Shown here: positions 16,178 to 24,431 of the stretch, in pieces
Layout: every line of letters begins with the position of its first letter
How positions within the stretch are numbered: the stretch's first letter is position 1
Origin: DMER01 sp003451645
GTDB taxonomy: Bacteria; Pseudomonadota; Alphaproteobacteria; Micropepsales; Micropepsaceae
Assembly (NCBI GenBank): GCA_031976175.1
Contig: DALYLR010000042.1
Span: forward strand, 1 to 25,413
Reading direction: 5' to 3'
DNA length: 25,413 nucleotides
Translations under genes and position numbers: made by a program
Notes under the pieces: generated by a model
Database searches by the model: none
What the model was told of the DNA's origin: nothing
What the model saw: the letters and a program-made list of their open reading frames with translations, nothing else

Positions 16178-16594
16178 TTAATTTGTAGGCTCACGCGGCA
16201 TGTTGGTGGGTTCCCGCGGCGCCCAGCTGCGCGACCCGTCGCTGCCATGGGCTGGGACCGAGCAGAAGCGCTGGCCGGACGGGTTGGACGACACCTGCCC
16301 GCACCGGGCGAAACAGGCCGCCCTGGTCTTCTCTGTGTCCGGGGCGAGGATGGTCGTCTCCATCAAAGAGGGACCCGACCATGGCTTGCAGTCCTTGGGC
16401 AAGGTACACACACCCTCGCCACTGGCGGTGGCCGGCAATGTGCCGCCCCGGCTCGCGCAGAGCTCCGCGGCGAACGGGTCGTCGGGATCCATGACATAGG
16501 CATTTGCTGGCATGGCAGCCGGTGCGGCTGGCGCCACCGGCACGGCAGACCCGCTCATGAATGTCAGAACAGCCGAGAAAATCAATGCGTACAT
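16178..16594 (-). CDS. Small secreted cysteine-rich protein with a DUF333-like duplication
   Basis: Predicted exported protein of 138 residues. A hydrophobic N-terminus (MYALIFSAVLTFMSGSAVPVA) ends in Ala/Pro-rich sequence with possible cleavage near AMPANA. It lacks the usual basic residue at the very start and has no lipobox. Six cysteines follow (46, 63, 69, 94, 98, 111). Two units share C-x16-C-[ST]-[LV]-P: Cys46-Cys63-TLP and Cys94-Cys111-SVP. The first, with CASRGG, resembles the DUF333 pattern found in small periplasmic or lipoprotein-like proteins of unknown role. The C-terminus repeats REPTN. ATG 16594 has AGGGAG upstream. Antisense ORFs here look like shadows. Confidence 0.7.
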   Translation of the reverse strand: MYALIFSAVLTFMSGSAVPVAPAAPAAMPANAYVMDPDDPFAAELCASRGGTLPATASGEGVCTLPKDCKPWSGPSLMETTILAPDTEKTRAACFARCGQVSSNPSGQRFCSVPAHGSDGSRSWAPREPTNMPREPTN

Positions 16595-16640
16595 TGGACC
16601 CACTCCCTTTCCCCTTAGCTACAAGACTTGCTTGAATTCT

Positions 16641-18521
16641 TCAACGTGTCTTGGTCTCGCCTAGCCGCTCTGTCGCAATGGCGATCATCTCCACAAATCT
16701 CGGGTGCTCGCGCACCGCCGCCAAATCTGGATCGGACTTTGCATAGTCCAGCCGCGCTTTACTGAAACCCTTCATCACCGGCTCAAGAATATCAAGCCCC
16801 GTCTCGAACTCCTTGAGATTGGCAATAAAGGCACACGCAATGTTGTAGCGCATATTCAGATTATCAGGGTCCAGCAACAAGGCACGCCGCGCCCATTCCT
16901 TTGCGCGATCCGCTTGCCCCAGAATAGCCAAGGCGCCAAGCCCAAAACTGAGTGCGGAGCCGTTGTCCGGTTCGCGTGCCACGATGGGCTCCACGCGCGC
17001 CAGGGTGCGTTCCGCAGCCAAACGCTCGCCCTTCTTGTCGCCGATGGCGTCATAACAGGTCATCAGCATTCCAAGGCTGGAATAATCGCTATCCTGCAGC
17101 GCGGCTTTCTCGAAATGCTTGATCGCGTCCTGATAGCGGTTTTCCTGAAAGGCCAGACGTGCCGCCTCTTTGTTCAACTCGTAGGAATTGGGATCGAGGG
17201 TCAGCGCACCCACCAAGGCCTCCCGGGCGGCGTCATATGCATGCGCGGAGATCATGACCCCGATCTTTGCCGCATGGGCCTCAGTGAGCTTGTCATTCAG
17301 CGCCAAGGCCCGCTCTGCGGCAGCCTTGCCCTCATAATCCGCGTTCCTGCCCGCATAGGCCGCAAGCCGTTGGGCGATGGCCAGGGTCGCCCAGGCACGC
17401 GCAAAGGTCGGATCCAACTCGATGGCGCGTTTGCACAGCCTGATGACCACCTCGCTCTTGCGGGCATCGGTCATGTTGCTGGCGACATAATATTGGCGTG
17501 CCATCAGATAGGTCTCATAGGCCTCGACATTTTGCGTATCGCGCTGCGCAATCGCTAGGCGTTCCTCGCGCAGCAGCTTGAGCCTAAGGGCAGCGGCCAC
17601 CGCGGAGGCAATCTCCTCCTGCAGAGCGAAGATATCGTCGAGTTCGCGGTCCCAGCGCTCAGCCCAAACATGGCCGTCGGTCTTGCCATCGATCAGCTGC
17701 GCCGTGATACGGACCCGCTGGTTTTGTTTGCGGACGCTGCCTTCCAGGACATGGGTCACATTGAGCTGGCGGGCGACTTGCGAGACTTGCAAGCCCTTGG
17801 CCTTGAAGGAGAAGGCGGTGTTGCGCGAAACGACAGAAAGGGAGGAGATCTTGCTGAGATCGGTGATGATGTCCTCGGTGATTCCGGACGAGAAGTAATC
17901 CTGCTCCGCATCGGCGCTCATGTTGACGAAAGGAAGCACGCAAATCGAAACGAACCGTTCGGTATTGGCGGCGGGCGCGGGCCGCGCGGCCTCTGCCGTG
18001 TGGGAGTGGCCCCCAGAGATGCCAAACACATGCACGGGCCTCGCAATATTCTTGACCTTGAAGACCCCCAAATCCTCAAGCGTAGCACCGATCTTGCCGC
18101 TGACCTGCTCGGCCACACTGGAGGATACGGCAATGCACCCCTCCGCCGCGAGGCTCTGGATACGCGCGGCAATATTTACGCCATCGCCAAGAATGTCGTC
18201 GCCATCAGGAATGACATCCGCCAAATTGATTCCGATTCGATACCGCAAGCGATCTTGATCCGGCTGCGTTTCTTCGCTGGCCGCGGTCGCCGACTGAATG
18301 TCCAAGGCGCACTTCACCGCGGCCAAGGCACTGGGAAATTCTGCCAAGACGGCATCGCCCATCGACTTGAAGACACGGCCGCCATGCTTTTTGACTTTGG
18401 GCCGCACGATCTTGGCAACATTTGTTTTGACGCGCGCCAAGGTTCCCGCCACGTTGCGCTCCATAAGACTGCTAAAGCTGACAATATCAGCGGACAAGAT
18501 GGCCATTAACTTGCTGCGCAT
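16641..18521 (-). CDS. Class III adenylate cyclase with TolB-like and TPR domains
   Basis: Predicted soluble cAMP-producing protein of 626 residues. The cyclase domain (about 1-170) has metal ligands Asp12 (ILSADIVSFSSLM) and Asp56 (FKSMGDAVLAEF), Lys52 for adenine selection, and GDGVNIAARIQ with Asp113, Asn116 and transition-state Arg120. All are intact, so activity is likely. A TolB N-terminal-like domain follows (about 190-315, ICVLPFVNMSADAEQDYFSSGITEDI). Repeated TPR helices from about 330 onward (AIELDPTFARAWATLAIA, AALQDSDY, RALLLDPDNLNMRYNIA) probably bind protein. ATG 18521 gives the usual start MRSKLMAILSADIV; a GTG at 18545 is an alternative. It is downstream of the phospholipase gene on the same strand. 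Confidence 0.9.
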   Translation of the reverse strand: MRSKLMAILSADIVSFSSLMERNVAGTLARVKTNVAKIVRPKVKKHGGRVFKSMGDAVLAEFPSALAAVKCALDIQSATAASEETQPDQDRLRYRIGINLADVIPDGDDILGDGVNIAARIQSLAAEGCIAVSSSVAEQVSGKIGATLEDLGVFKVKNIARPVHVFGISGGHSHTAEAARPAPAANTERFVSICVLPFVNMSADAEQDYFSSGITEDIITDLSKISSLSVVSRNTAFSFKAKGLQVSQVARQLNVTHVLEGSVRKQNQRVRITAQLIDGKTDGHVWAERWDRELDDIFALQEEIASAVAAALRLKLLREERLAIAQRDTQNVEAYETYLMARQYYVASNMTDARKSEVVIRLCKRAIELDPTFARAWATLAIAQRLAAYAGRNADYEGKAAAERALALNDKLTEAHAAKIGVMISAHAYDAAREALVGALTLDPNSYELNKEAARLAFQENRYQDAIKHFEKAALQDSDYSSLGMLMTCYDAIGDKKGERLAAERTLARVEPIVAREPDNGSALSFGLGALAILGQADRAKEWARRALLLDPDNLNMRYNIACAFIANLKEFETGLDILEPVMKGFSKARLDYAKSDPDLAAVREHPRFVEMIAIATERLGETKTR

Positions 18522-18558
18522 GGACACACAGTTAGCATGCCGCACCTGTCTCAGGCGA

Positions 18559-18585
18559 GGGCCTTAGGCAGCCGCCAGAAGGCCC
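18559..18585 (-). terminator. Strong hairpin between the phospholipase and cyclase genes
   Basis: GGGCCTT (18559-18565) pairs with AAGGCCC (18579-18585), and an inner GGC/GCC stem closes around AGCC. It lies in the 100-base gap after the phospholipase stop and before the cyclase start, both read leftward. There is no U-tract, so termination is only a candidate role. It does argue that the cyclase may have a separate promoter. Confidence 0.4.
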
Positions 18586-18621
18586 GCTCAGTTGCAGCAG
18601 GAGAACCAAACTGTCCCGGGC

Positions 18622-19785
18622 CTAACACTTGCCCGGTCGCAGCAATGGGTTCGCGCGCACATACCCGCCATTGGGGAATACCGCGCGATAGGGCGACAGG
18701 CGCATATCGGGCCATGGATAATCGGTGCTGATAATCTGGGCGCCGCTGGCGAAGGCGCGCTCGCGATCCTTGGGGTCGTTGTTGCGCGCAGCCTCCCCAT
18801 GCGCATCGGCGCGCGTATAGACGAGGCCGCCCGCCCGCACGGCGGCGCCGATCCCTTTGTCCTTCGGGTTATAGCGGTTGAGCCACACCGTATGCGGATC
18901 ATTCTCAGCAACGCTGGGGAAGAGGATCCCGCCCCGGGCGCCGGGATAGGTCTGCAAATAGATTTGGGTGGAGGGCGTGTCGCCCAGCGTGAACATGACC
19001 CGGCCCTGGACCGCCGAAAGCAGGGGCCAGCCTTGCGCCGCGACGCCGTCGCGCAAGGTCGCTGCTGTGCCGCGCACGTCATCCGGCGTCAGGAGCGCCT
19101 CTGTTGGAAACACCGCGCGGATCTCTGCATCCAAGGCGCGGAAGGCAGCGCTATCGAATGGAAGAACTTCCGCTGGTTGATAGGCATTGTTCAGCGCGGG
19201 CTTGGCACTCTCCTTGGTTTCCAGTTGGATAATGATGGGCACGTGATCGGGATTGCGCGCGGACCATTCGCGCACGCGCGCGAGGCAGCTCTTCAGCGTC
19301 AGGCAATTGCTGCGCACATCGAGATCAGGCTGGTGCAAGACCTTGAAGCCTGGCGCGCGCAACTCAGCGGTTCCGTAGAAGGGCTCAACCGGCGTCTCGC
19401 CCGCCGCGGCCAGTGCGCGATACCCGCCCGGCTCCGCAAAGCGCCCCCCTTGCGGATCGTACAGGACATCAAGCTCCAGATGCCGCACACCATAACTCAA
19501 CTGCACATCGAGCGGCGGAAAGGTATAGGACAAAGCGGGGACAAGGCGGCTGGCGGGCCAACGCTCATCCTGGACATAGCTCGAGCGCAGCATGAGGCGG
19601 GCAAGCGCCGGATCGGGCTCGATGTGATAGGAATTATGCGTGCCCAGAAGCTGAACCTCGTTGAGTCGCAGGCCAGCTGCCGTACACTGACGATCAAGCG
19701 TCAGGTCCGCCCTCGCAGCCTCAGGCCCCAACCCCAGTGCCGCGACAATACTGGCCGCCAAAACGGCCGTCCGCATGAGTGCCAT
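18622..19785 (-). CDS. Secreted Ca2+-dependent phosphoinositide phospholipase C (PI-PLC-C1 family)
   Basis: Phosphodiesterase-fold protein of 387 residues predicted to cleave phosphatidylinositol to inositol phosphate and diacylglycerol outside the cytoplasm. A signal peptide spans about 1-27 (MRTAVLAASIVAALGLG...AARA). The first catalytic His50 is in LLGTHNSYH. Glu104 and Asp106 in HLELDVLYD are expected calcium ligands. The second His151 is in FKVLHQPDLD. Glu189 and Lys191 (IIQLETK) line the site, and RARAGG-type low complexity is absent. ATG 19785 is chosen for the signal peptide and a G-run upstream; an upstream GTG at 19809 would overlap the ROK stop. It follows the ROK regulator by 23 bases, so the two are probably one operon. 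Activity on other glycerophosphodiesters is possible. Confidence 0.85.
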   Translation of the reverse strand: MALMRTAVLAASIVAALGLGPEAARADLTLDRQCTAAGLRLNEVQLLGTHNSYHIEPDPALARLMLRSSYVQDERWPASRLVPALSYTFPPLDVQLSYGVRHLELDVLYDPQGGRFAEPGGYRALAAAGETPVEPFYGTAELRAPGFKVLHQPDLDVRSNCLTLKSCLARVREWSARNPDHVPIIIQLETKESAKPALNNAYQPAEVLPFDSAAFRALDAEIRAVFPTEALLTPDDVRGTAATLRDGVAAQGWPLLSAVQGRVMFTLGDTPSTQIYLQTYPGARGGILFPSVAENDPHTVWLNRYNPKDKGIGAAVRAGGLVYTRADAHGEAARNNDPKDRERAFASGAQIISTDYPWPDMRLSPYRAVFPNGGYVRANPLLRPGKC

Positions 19786-19808
19786 TGATATACGCCCCCA
19801 GTCATCCA

Positions 19809-20960
19809 CTAATGCGCGGCAACACCCCCCTGGGGACCGCGCGAACCTGAAAAGAATGTCGCAAACATCGGCAGAGAGGCCGCGCCGATCACGCCAGCGC
19901 GCGAGCCAAGGCGGCTCGTCACGATCGCAGGCTGCGGCAAATGGCGGCTCAGCGCGAAGGCGTTGCGCATGACGCGCTGATGCAAAGCATCGATCAGATG
20001 CGGCGGCAACCGCCCGCCCAGGATCACTGCCTGCGGGTCAAGGATGCGCGCAACCACCTCGATTCCTTCAGCCAATTGGTCTGCAGCGCGGTCGAGCCAC
20101 GCCGCCAGCGGCGCGCAGGTATCCGGCCACAATCCGTCCAGATCGGTGAAGTCGGCGACCTTCAGGCCCGCCTTGCGCAAATGTTCGAGCAGGTCCTGCC
20201 CCGAAGGCCTGGGGCGGTCATTGGGGAATTGCATCCCGATGATCCCCGCATTGCCATTGACCCCGCGATAGAGATTGCCGTCGATCACGATGCCGCCGCC
20301 CACGCCATGCCCCAAATGCACAAAGAGATAATTGTCGTACTGGCGGCCGACCCCATGAATGCGCTCGCCAATGGCGGCGCTGGCTGCGTCGTTCTCGATG
20401 AAGACGTGCGCGTCTGAGGCCGCCCGCAAATCGCCATGCACGTCGCGCTGCATTAAGCCGGGAAAATAGGAATGGACACTGAGGTGCGGCGGCGTCGCGG
20501 AAAAGTCCGCAGGCAGAGCAAAGCCCAAGCCGATGAGGTTTTGTTGTTGGATGCCGGAGGCTTGCAATTGCGTCTGTACGGCGGCGTGGGCGACCGCGCA
20601 GATCATCTCCGGCGTTGTGTCGCGCAAGGGCTTGCGTTCGACCGAGATCAACCGCCCGGCGAGATCGGTCAGGCCAATCTCGGCATAGCTATGCGAGAAA
20701 TAGACGCCCGCGGAGAATGCCGCCTGTGGGTTCAGGCTCAAGGGCCGCGAGGGTTGCCCGCGCGCGCCATTGCGCTGGACCGTATCGATCAACAGGCCGC
20801 GATCCTCCAGATCCTTGGTCAGCCGCGTGATCGACGCGTTGGTGAGCCCCATTGATGCGGCAATGTCGGTCCGCGCGATCGGGCCCTTGCGGCAGACGAG
20901 GTCCATGATCCGGCGCTCATTGACCGAGAGTTGGGACAGGGAGGCGGCGGCAGGCGTCAT
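19809..20960 (-). CDS. ROK-family transcriptional regulator with degenerate zinc/sugar motifs
   Basis: Repressor-type ROK protein of 383 residues. The N-terminal winged helix (about 10-62, NERRIMDLVCRKGPIARTDIAASMGLTNASITRL) binds DNA. The ROK domain retains ENDAASAAIGE (Asn190, Asp191) and the glycine-rich LGHGVGGGIVIDG. The usual E-x-G-H motif is replaced by GNAGIIGMQ (236-244). The CxCGxxGCxE zinc motif is missing: the corresponding stretch is DRPRPSGQDLLEHL with no cysteine. Ligand sensing may therefore differ from classical sugar-responsive members. The start may be ATG 20960 or the in-frame TTG 20987, which has GAGGAG only 3 bases ahead. It is divergent from the TonB receptor, whose region carries matching palindromes. 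Confidence 0.88.
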   Translation of the reverse strand: MTPAAASLSQLSVNERRIMDLVCRKGPIARTDIAASMGLTNASITRLTKDLEDRGLLIDTVQRNGARGQPSRPLSLNPQAAFSAGVYFSHSYAEIGLTDLAGRLISVERKPLRDTTPEMICAVAHAAVQTQLQASGIQQQNLIGLGFALPADFSATPPHLSVHSYFPGLMQRDVHGDLRAASDAHVFIENDAASAAIGERIHGVGRQYDNYLFVHLGHGVGGGIVIDGNLYRGVNGNAGIIGMQFPNDRPRPSGQDLLEHLRKAGLKVADFTDLDGLWPDTCAPLAAWLDRAADQLAEGIEVVARILDPQAVILGGRLPPHLIDALHQRVMRNAFALSRHLPQPAIVTSRLGSRAGVIGAASLPMFATFFSGSRGPQGGVAAH

Positions 20961-21010
20961 GCGGTCAGACTCGATTTCTCGCGGCAACCACTCCTCGGCG
21001 CCAGCCTATT

Positions 21011-21052
21011 AAATTACTTTGTGACCATAATTCGTAATTCGCGTTGTGGCAA
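21011..21052 (-). promoter_or_regulatory. Probable promoter and operator of the ROK gene
   Basis: Read leftward, TTGCCA (21052-21047) and TATGGT (21029-21024) are 17 bases apart, a plausible promoter for the ROK gene. Two inverted half-sites frame the -10: AAATTAC at 21011-21017 and GTAATTC at 21034-21040, 16 bases apart. TAATTCG is also repeated in tandem at 21028-21041. The half-sites match those of the palindrome before the TonB receptor, suggesting autoregulation. Confidence 0.55.
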
Positions 21053-21184
21053 TCATTTATGACGGTTCAGCAGGCGGATTCTCTGTTTTTGATCGCGTGG
21101 CCGGTAAAGCGGACGGCAAGGGGCCTAAGGATCTGCCGCTGAGGAGTGCCGCCAGAGGGCCGGGTGTCGCAAAAACTTCGCTTG

Positions 21185-21205
21185 TAAATTACATAAAGTA
21201 ATTTA
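21185..21205. promoter_or_regulatory. Perfect palindrome TAAATTAC-N5-GTAATTTA before the TonB receptor
   Basis: An 8-bp perfect inverted repeat with a 5-base spacer lies 36 bases before the TonB receptor ATG. ROK repressors commonly bind AT-rich palindromes of this sort, and the ROK gene is divergent, so it is the most likely ligand. I see no convincing -35/-10 pair; TTGTAA at 21182 with TAATTC at 21204 is only weak. The 280-base divergent region has no gene. Confidence 0.6.
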
Positions 21206-21240
21206 ATTCGGTGTCCGGGGATTTTAACTGAGCTCAACGC

Positions 21241-23823
21241 ATGGGGGCGGCTGTGGGACCGAATCAAGCGCTAAAGTCTCGAGTGAATATCTTGCTGGCG
21301 TCCATCGCATGGCTGCCCTTAGCCGTTGCGCCGGTCTGGGGCCAGGAGACATCGGTGGAGGCGGACAGCGAGAAGGTCGTGGTGACCGGCCGCCGCTCCG
21401 TGGCGCCATCCTTGAGCAAATTGCGCAAGGATGAGGACGCAATCGCCGACAGCCTCACCTCGAAGCAAATCGAGGAATTGCCCGATACGAGCCTGGCGCA
21501 AACGTTGGATCGGATCGTCGGCGTCAGTTCCGACCGGGGCTTCAGCACATCGGAGGCGCGCACAGTGACCGTGCGCGGCTTTGATGCGCGCTATAACTCC
21601 ATGACGGTCGATGGCATTCCGATCTGGAATTCCAGCCGGAACAACCGCGGCACCCAATTGGACGTCTTCCCCGCGGCCGTCGTGGCGCAAGTGGATGTGT
21701 TTAAAACCGTGACGCCGGATTTCGATGCGAACTCCATTGGCGGCCACGTCCAGATGCGCACCTTGCGGGCCTTTGACGGCGGCACGCAGCCCTATTTGCG
21801 GGCCCGCGCCTTCGTGGGCTCCTACGATCAATCCGGCACGCCCTTGGACAACGAGACCTCCTTCCGTGTGGACGCGGGGGGCAAGTTCACCTTTGGTGAG
21901 GCCAACCAGTTCGGCGTCGTCTTGGGTGGCGATTTTCAACGCCATGGCTTTCATGACGAGGTCGCGGAAGTCGCTGGCTATGGTTTGGTGAGCGGCTTCG
22001 ACGTGCTGAATGGCAGCGCGTTCCGCGGTATCTTCCAGCGGGAGACGCAAACCTACTCGCTCTTTGGCAAATTGGAGACCCGCGTCGCGGACCAGCTCTA
22101 TGCCTTCGCCTCGCTCAGCTATTTCGACGATCAGCGCGATGAGAACTGGAACCGTGGCGGCATTTTCGTGGCCTCCAACCGCGTGACCAATCCCACCGCC
22201 ACGACCGGCGATTTCACGCGCGGTACGGCCGAGAACTACTTCGAGACCTATCTGTTGGACCGCAAGACCTTGCAGGCCTCGGCCGGTGTGGACTACCGGC
22301 TGGGCGAGCTGACATCGATCACCGCGCGCGCCTCCTTCCTTGATTACGATCACGATGAGGAACTCTACCGGTCGGAGCGGTTTCAATTCGCCAATCTGAC
22401 CGGCTCTTATGTGCTGCTGCCGGAGCAAGTCCAATTCACGGTGAACCCGATCGCCGGTCTGACCGACCCGGCCTTGTGGCTGCACCGCACGGGCCGCAAT
22501 GCGTTCAATGCCTTGTTGCCCCATCAAGATCAGGTCTATCACGGCCGCGTCGATCTCAAGCACAACAGCTTTGTGGACTCTGAAGGCCTGGGCTTTGAGG
22601 CGGGCGCCTATTGGCGCCGTCTCGACAGGACGCATGACCGCGCGACAGAGAATTGGCAATTGCCAGCAGGGACCGTGTACTCCCTTGCCAATGCGGCGCT
22701 GTTTCCTGATCAAGACCCCGATGCGATCAATCCCTTCTTCATCGACATCCAATCCTACAAGCCTTTTCTGGTGAGCAATGGCGTGTTCTCGCTCACGACC
22801 GACGACGCCTCCGACTATACTTTGATAGAAGACGTGGCGGCTGGTTATGCCACCGCCATCCTCGACCTCGGCGCCTTGCGCGTGCTGGGCGGCGCGCGGG
22901 TTGAGCACACCTCATTTGACAATGCCACCGCATCGACCCAAGCGGGTGTTCTGGTTCCCGATGTGCGCAACATCGACTATACGAATGTGCTGCCCAATCT
23001 GCAGGCGACCTATGAGCTGACCGATACGCTGCGCTTCAAGGCCGCCGCGACCCGCACGCTTGCCAGACCGGACTTCTCCGATTTCGCCTTTGGCCAAGCC
23101 GTCACCTTTGACGGCAATGGCAATCCGGTCATCAACGGCGCGAACCCGGAATTGGGGCCTCGTGTCTCCAACAACTACGATCTGGGCTTCGACTGGTTCC
23201 TCGATCAAGGCTTCATTTCGATCGGCGTGTTCCAAAAATTTCTGGAGGACGAAACCTTCCGCGAGCGCCGGGAGACGCGCGACGCCAATGGCATCGTCAT
23301 CCTGACCGAGACCATTCCACTCAATACAGGCAAGGCCCGCGTCAATGGCTTTGAGATCAGCTATGTGCATGAGCGGTTCGACTTTCTGCCTGCGCCCTTC
23401 GACAAGTTCGGCTTTTATGGCAATTTCACGGACCTCAATGGCGACTGGGAGGTTGTCTTCACCGATGGTTCGACACGCACCGTAGATGGCCTGCGCAATC
23501 AGCCGAAATGGCTCGCCAATCTCAACCTGACCTTCACGCATGCCTTCTTCGACGCGACGCTTGCCTATCGCTTGCGCGGGCGCACCTTCACCGGCACGTT
23601 CGGGACAACGGCGCGCGACGATCTGTGGGTCGATAGTTATGACCGTCTCGACTTCACGGCCAATGCGAAGCTGGGCGACGGCGTGAAGCTCACCTTCCAG
23701 GCGCGCAATCTGAACGATGCGGTTTGGATCGAGCAATCGGGCGTCAGCGAGTCCTCTTTGCGCAATGCCTATGCGCCGGGCCGGACCTTCTGGCTGGGCC
23801 TGAGCTGGAAGCCGGAGCTGTAG
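21241..23823 (+). CDS. TonB-dependent outer-membrane receptor
   Basis: Outer-membrane active transporter of 860 residues. The signal peptide is about 1-35 (LKSRVNILLASIAWLPLAVAPVWGQ). A TonB-box-like EKVVVTG lies at 44-50. The plug domain follows (about 60-175: IEELPDTSLAQTLDRIVGV, VTVRGFDARYNSMTVDGIP, VDVFKTVTPDFDANSIGGHV), then a 22-strand-type barrel with alternating aromatic strands. RTLARPDFSDFAFG and the C-terminal FWLGLSWKPEL are typical of the Caulobacter-type carbohydrate-receptor subfamily. No N-terminal secretin/FecR-signalling domain is visible, so it is probably not coupled to an ECF sigma factor. ATG 21241 has a weak ribosome binding site. The downstream symporter starts 74 bases later, fitting a two-membrane uptake route controlled by the divergent ROK protein. 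Confidence 0.95.
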   Translation: MGAAVGPNQALKSRVNILLASIAWLPLAVAPVWGQETSVEADSEKVVVTGRRSVAPSLSKLRKDEDAIADSLTSKQIEELPDTSLAQTLDRIVGVSSDRGFSTSEARTVTVRGFDARYNSMTVDGIPIWNSSRNNRGTQLDVFPAAVVAQVDVFKTVTPDFDANSIGGHVQMRTLRAFDGGTQPYLRARAFVGSYDQSGTPLDNETSFRVDAGGKFTFGEANQFGVVLGGDFQRHGFHDEVAEVAGYGLVSGFDVLNGSAFRGIFQRETQTYSLFGKLETRVADQLYAFASLSYFDDQRDENWNRGGIFVASNRVTNPTATTGDFTRGTAENYFETYLLDRKTLQASAGVDYRLGELTSITARASFLDYDHDEELYRSERFQFANLTGSYVLLPEQVQFTVNPIAGLTDPALWLHRTGRNAFNALLPHQDQVYHGRVDLKHNSFVDSEGLGFEAGAYWRRLDRTHDRATENWQLPAGTVYSLANAALFPDQDPDAINPFFIDIQSYKPFLVSNGVFSLTTDDASDYTLIEDVAAGYATAILDLGALRVLGGARVEHTSFDNATASTQAGVLVPDVRNIDYTNVLPNLQATYELTDTLRFKAAATRTLARPDFSDFAFGQAVTFDGNGNPVINGANPELGPRVSNNYDLGFDWFLDQGFISIGVFQKFLEDETFRERRETRDANGIVILTETIPLNTGKARVNGFEISYVHERFDFLPAPFDKFGFYGNFTDLNGDWEVVFTDGSTRTVDGLRNQPKWLANLNLTFTHAFFDATLAYRLRGRTFTGTFGTTARDDLWVDSYDRLDFTANAKLGDGVKLTFQARNLNDAVWIEQSGVSESSLRNAYAPGRTFWLGLSWKPEL

Positions 23824-23897
23824 CGCGGCCTCACTCTCTTTGCGCCGGTCACAGTTTGATGTAGGCGTCTTCATGGGCAATTGGGGGCGCAAGACAA

Positions 23898-24421
23898 GTG
23901 ACCAAGGCGTCAGAGGCGCACGGAACTGAGCCTTTGCCTTGGTTGCGCGCCACTATTTACGCGTCGGGTAATTTCGCCAAGAATTTGGTCTGGGGCGCCA
24001 GCGAATTGGCGCTCCTTTTTGTTTTGACGAAACTCTATGGGTTTTCGCCCGCCTTCGCTGGCGCCCTGCTGCTTGTGTCCTTGATCTGGGACGCTTGTGC
24101 CGATCCATGGATTGGCGCGCTGGCCGACCGGTCGGCAAATTTTGGCCGGCTGATACTTCTCGGTGCGCCGCTGCTCGCAGTGTCCTTTGCGCTCTTGTTT
24201 GCTGGGCCTTGGTTGGGGCTAACCCATCCAGCCTTTGTGGGGCTCAGCCTCATCGCGTTCCGCACGGGCTACAGTCTTGTTGACGTGCCCCACAACGCGC
24301 TCCTTGCCCGCATCAGCGATGTCACGCAGCGCCGCGCGCAGATTGCACTGCTGCGCTTCTTGTTTAGTTCTTTTGCGGCCTTGGCGCTGGGGCAGTCCTT
24401 GCCTGCGCAACTCGACGGCGC
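23898..24421 (+). CDS. GPH-family sugar/cation symporter, N-terminal part (up to assembly gap)
   Basis: Inner-membrane MFS transporter of the glycoside-pentoside-hexuronide group, likely moving a sugar or related polyol with H+ or Na+. About 174 residues are visible before the N run. The GPH hallmark DPWIGALADRSANFGR follows the second membrane segment, and YSLVDVPHNALLARIS is the family's helix 4-5 region. The GTG start at 23898 has only a weak ribosome binding site, and no in-frame ATG serves better. The reading frame changes across the gap, so the true gap size is not 10 or sequence is missing. It belongs with the C-terminal part at 24432-25197. Confidence 0.88.
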
Positions 24422-24431
24422 NNNNNNNNNN
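24422..24431. other. Assembly gap (10 Ns) inside the symporter gene
   Basis: Ten N characters interrupt the transporter. The two coding parts are in different frames, so the length is a placeholder. I regard this as a scaffolding artefact, not a biological frameshift. Confidence 0.97.

Noticed and set aside
15992..16618. A 208-residue plus-strand open frame running through the 10-bp repeats
   Set aside because: It starts at a GTG without a ribosome binding site and runs antisense to the secreted cysteine-rich gene, which has better coding evidence. The repeat-encoded stretch looks accidental.
18592..19788. A 398-residue plus-strand open frame
   Set aside because: It is antisense to the phospholipase C, whose catalytic histidines and calcium ligands are clear.
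21319..22908. A 529-residue minus-strand open frame
   Set aside because: It lies inside the TonB receptor gene, which has a signal peptide, plug and barrel; the antisense translation has no recognisable features.
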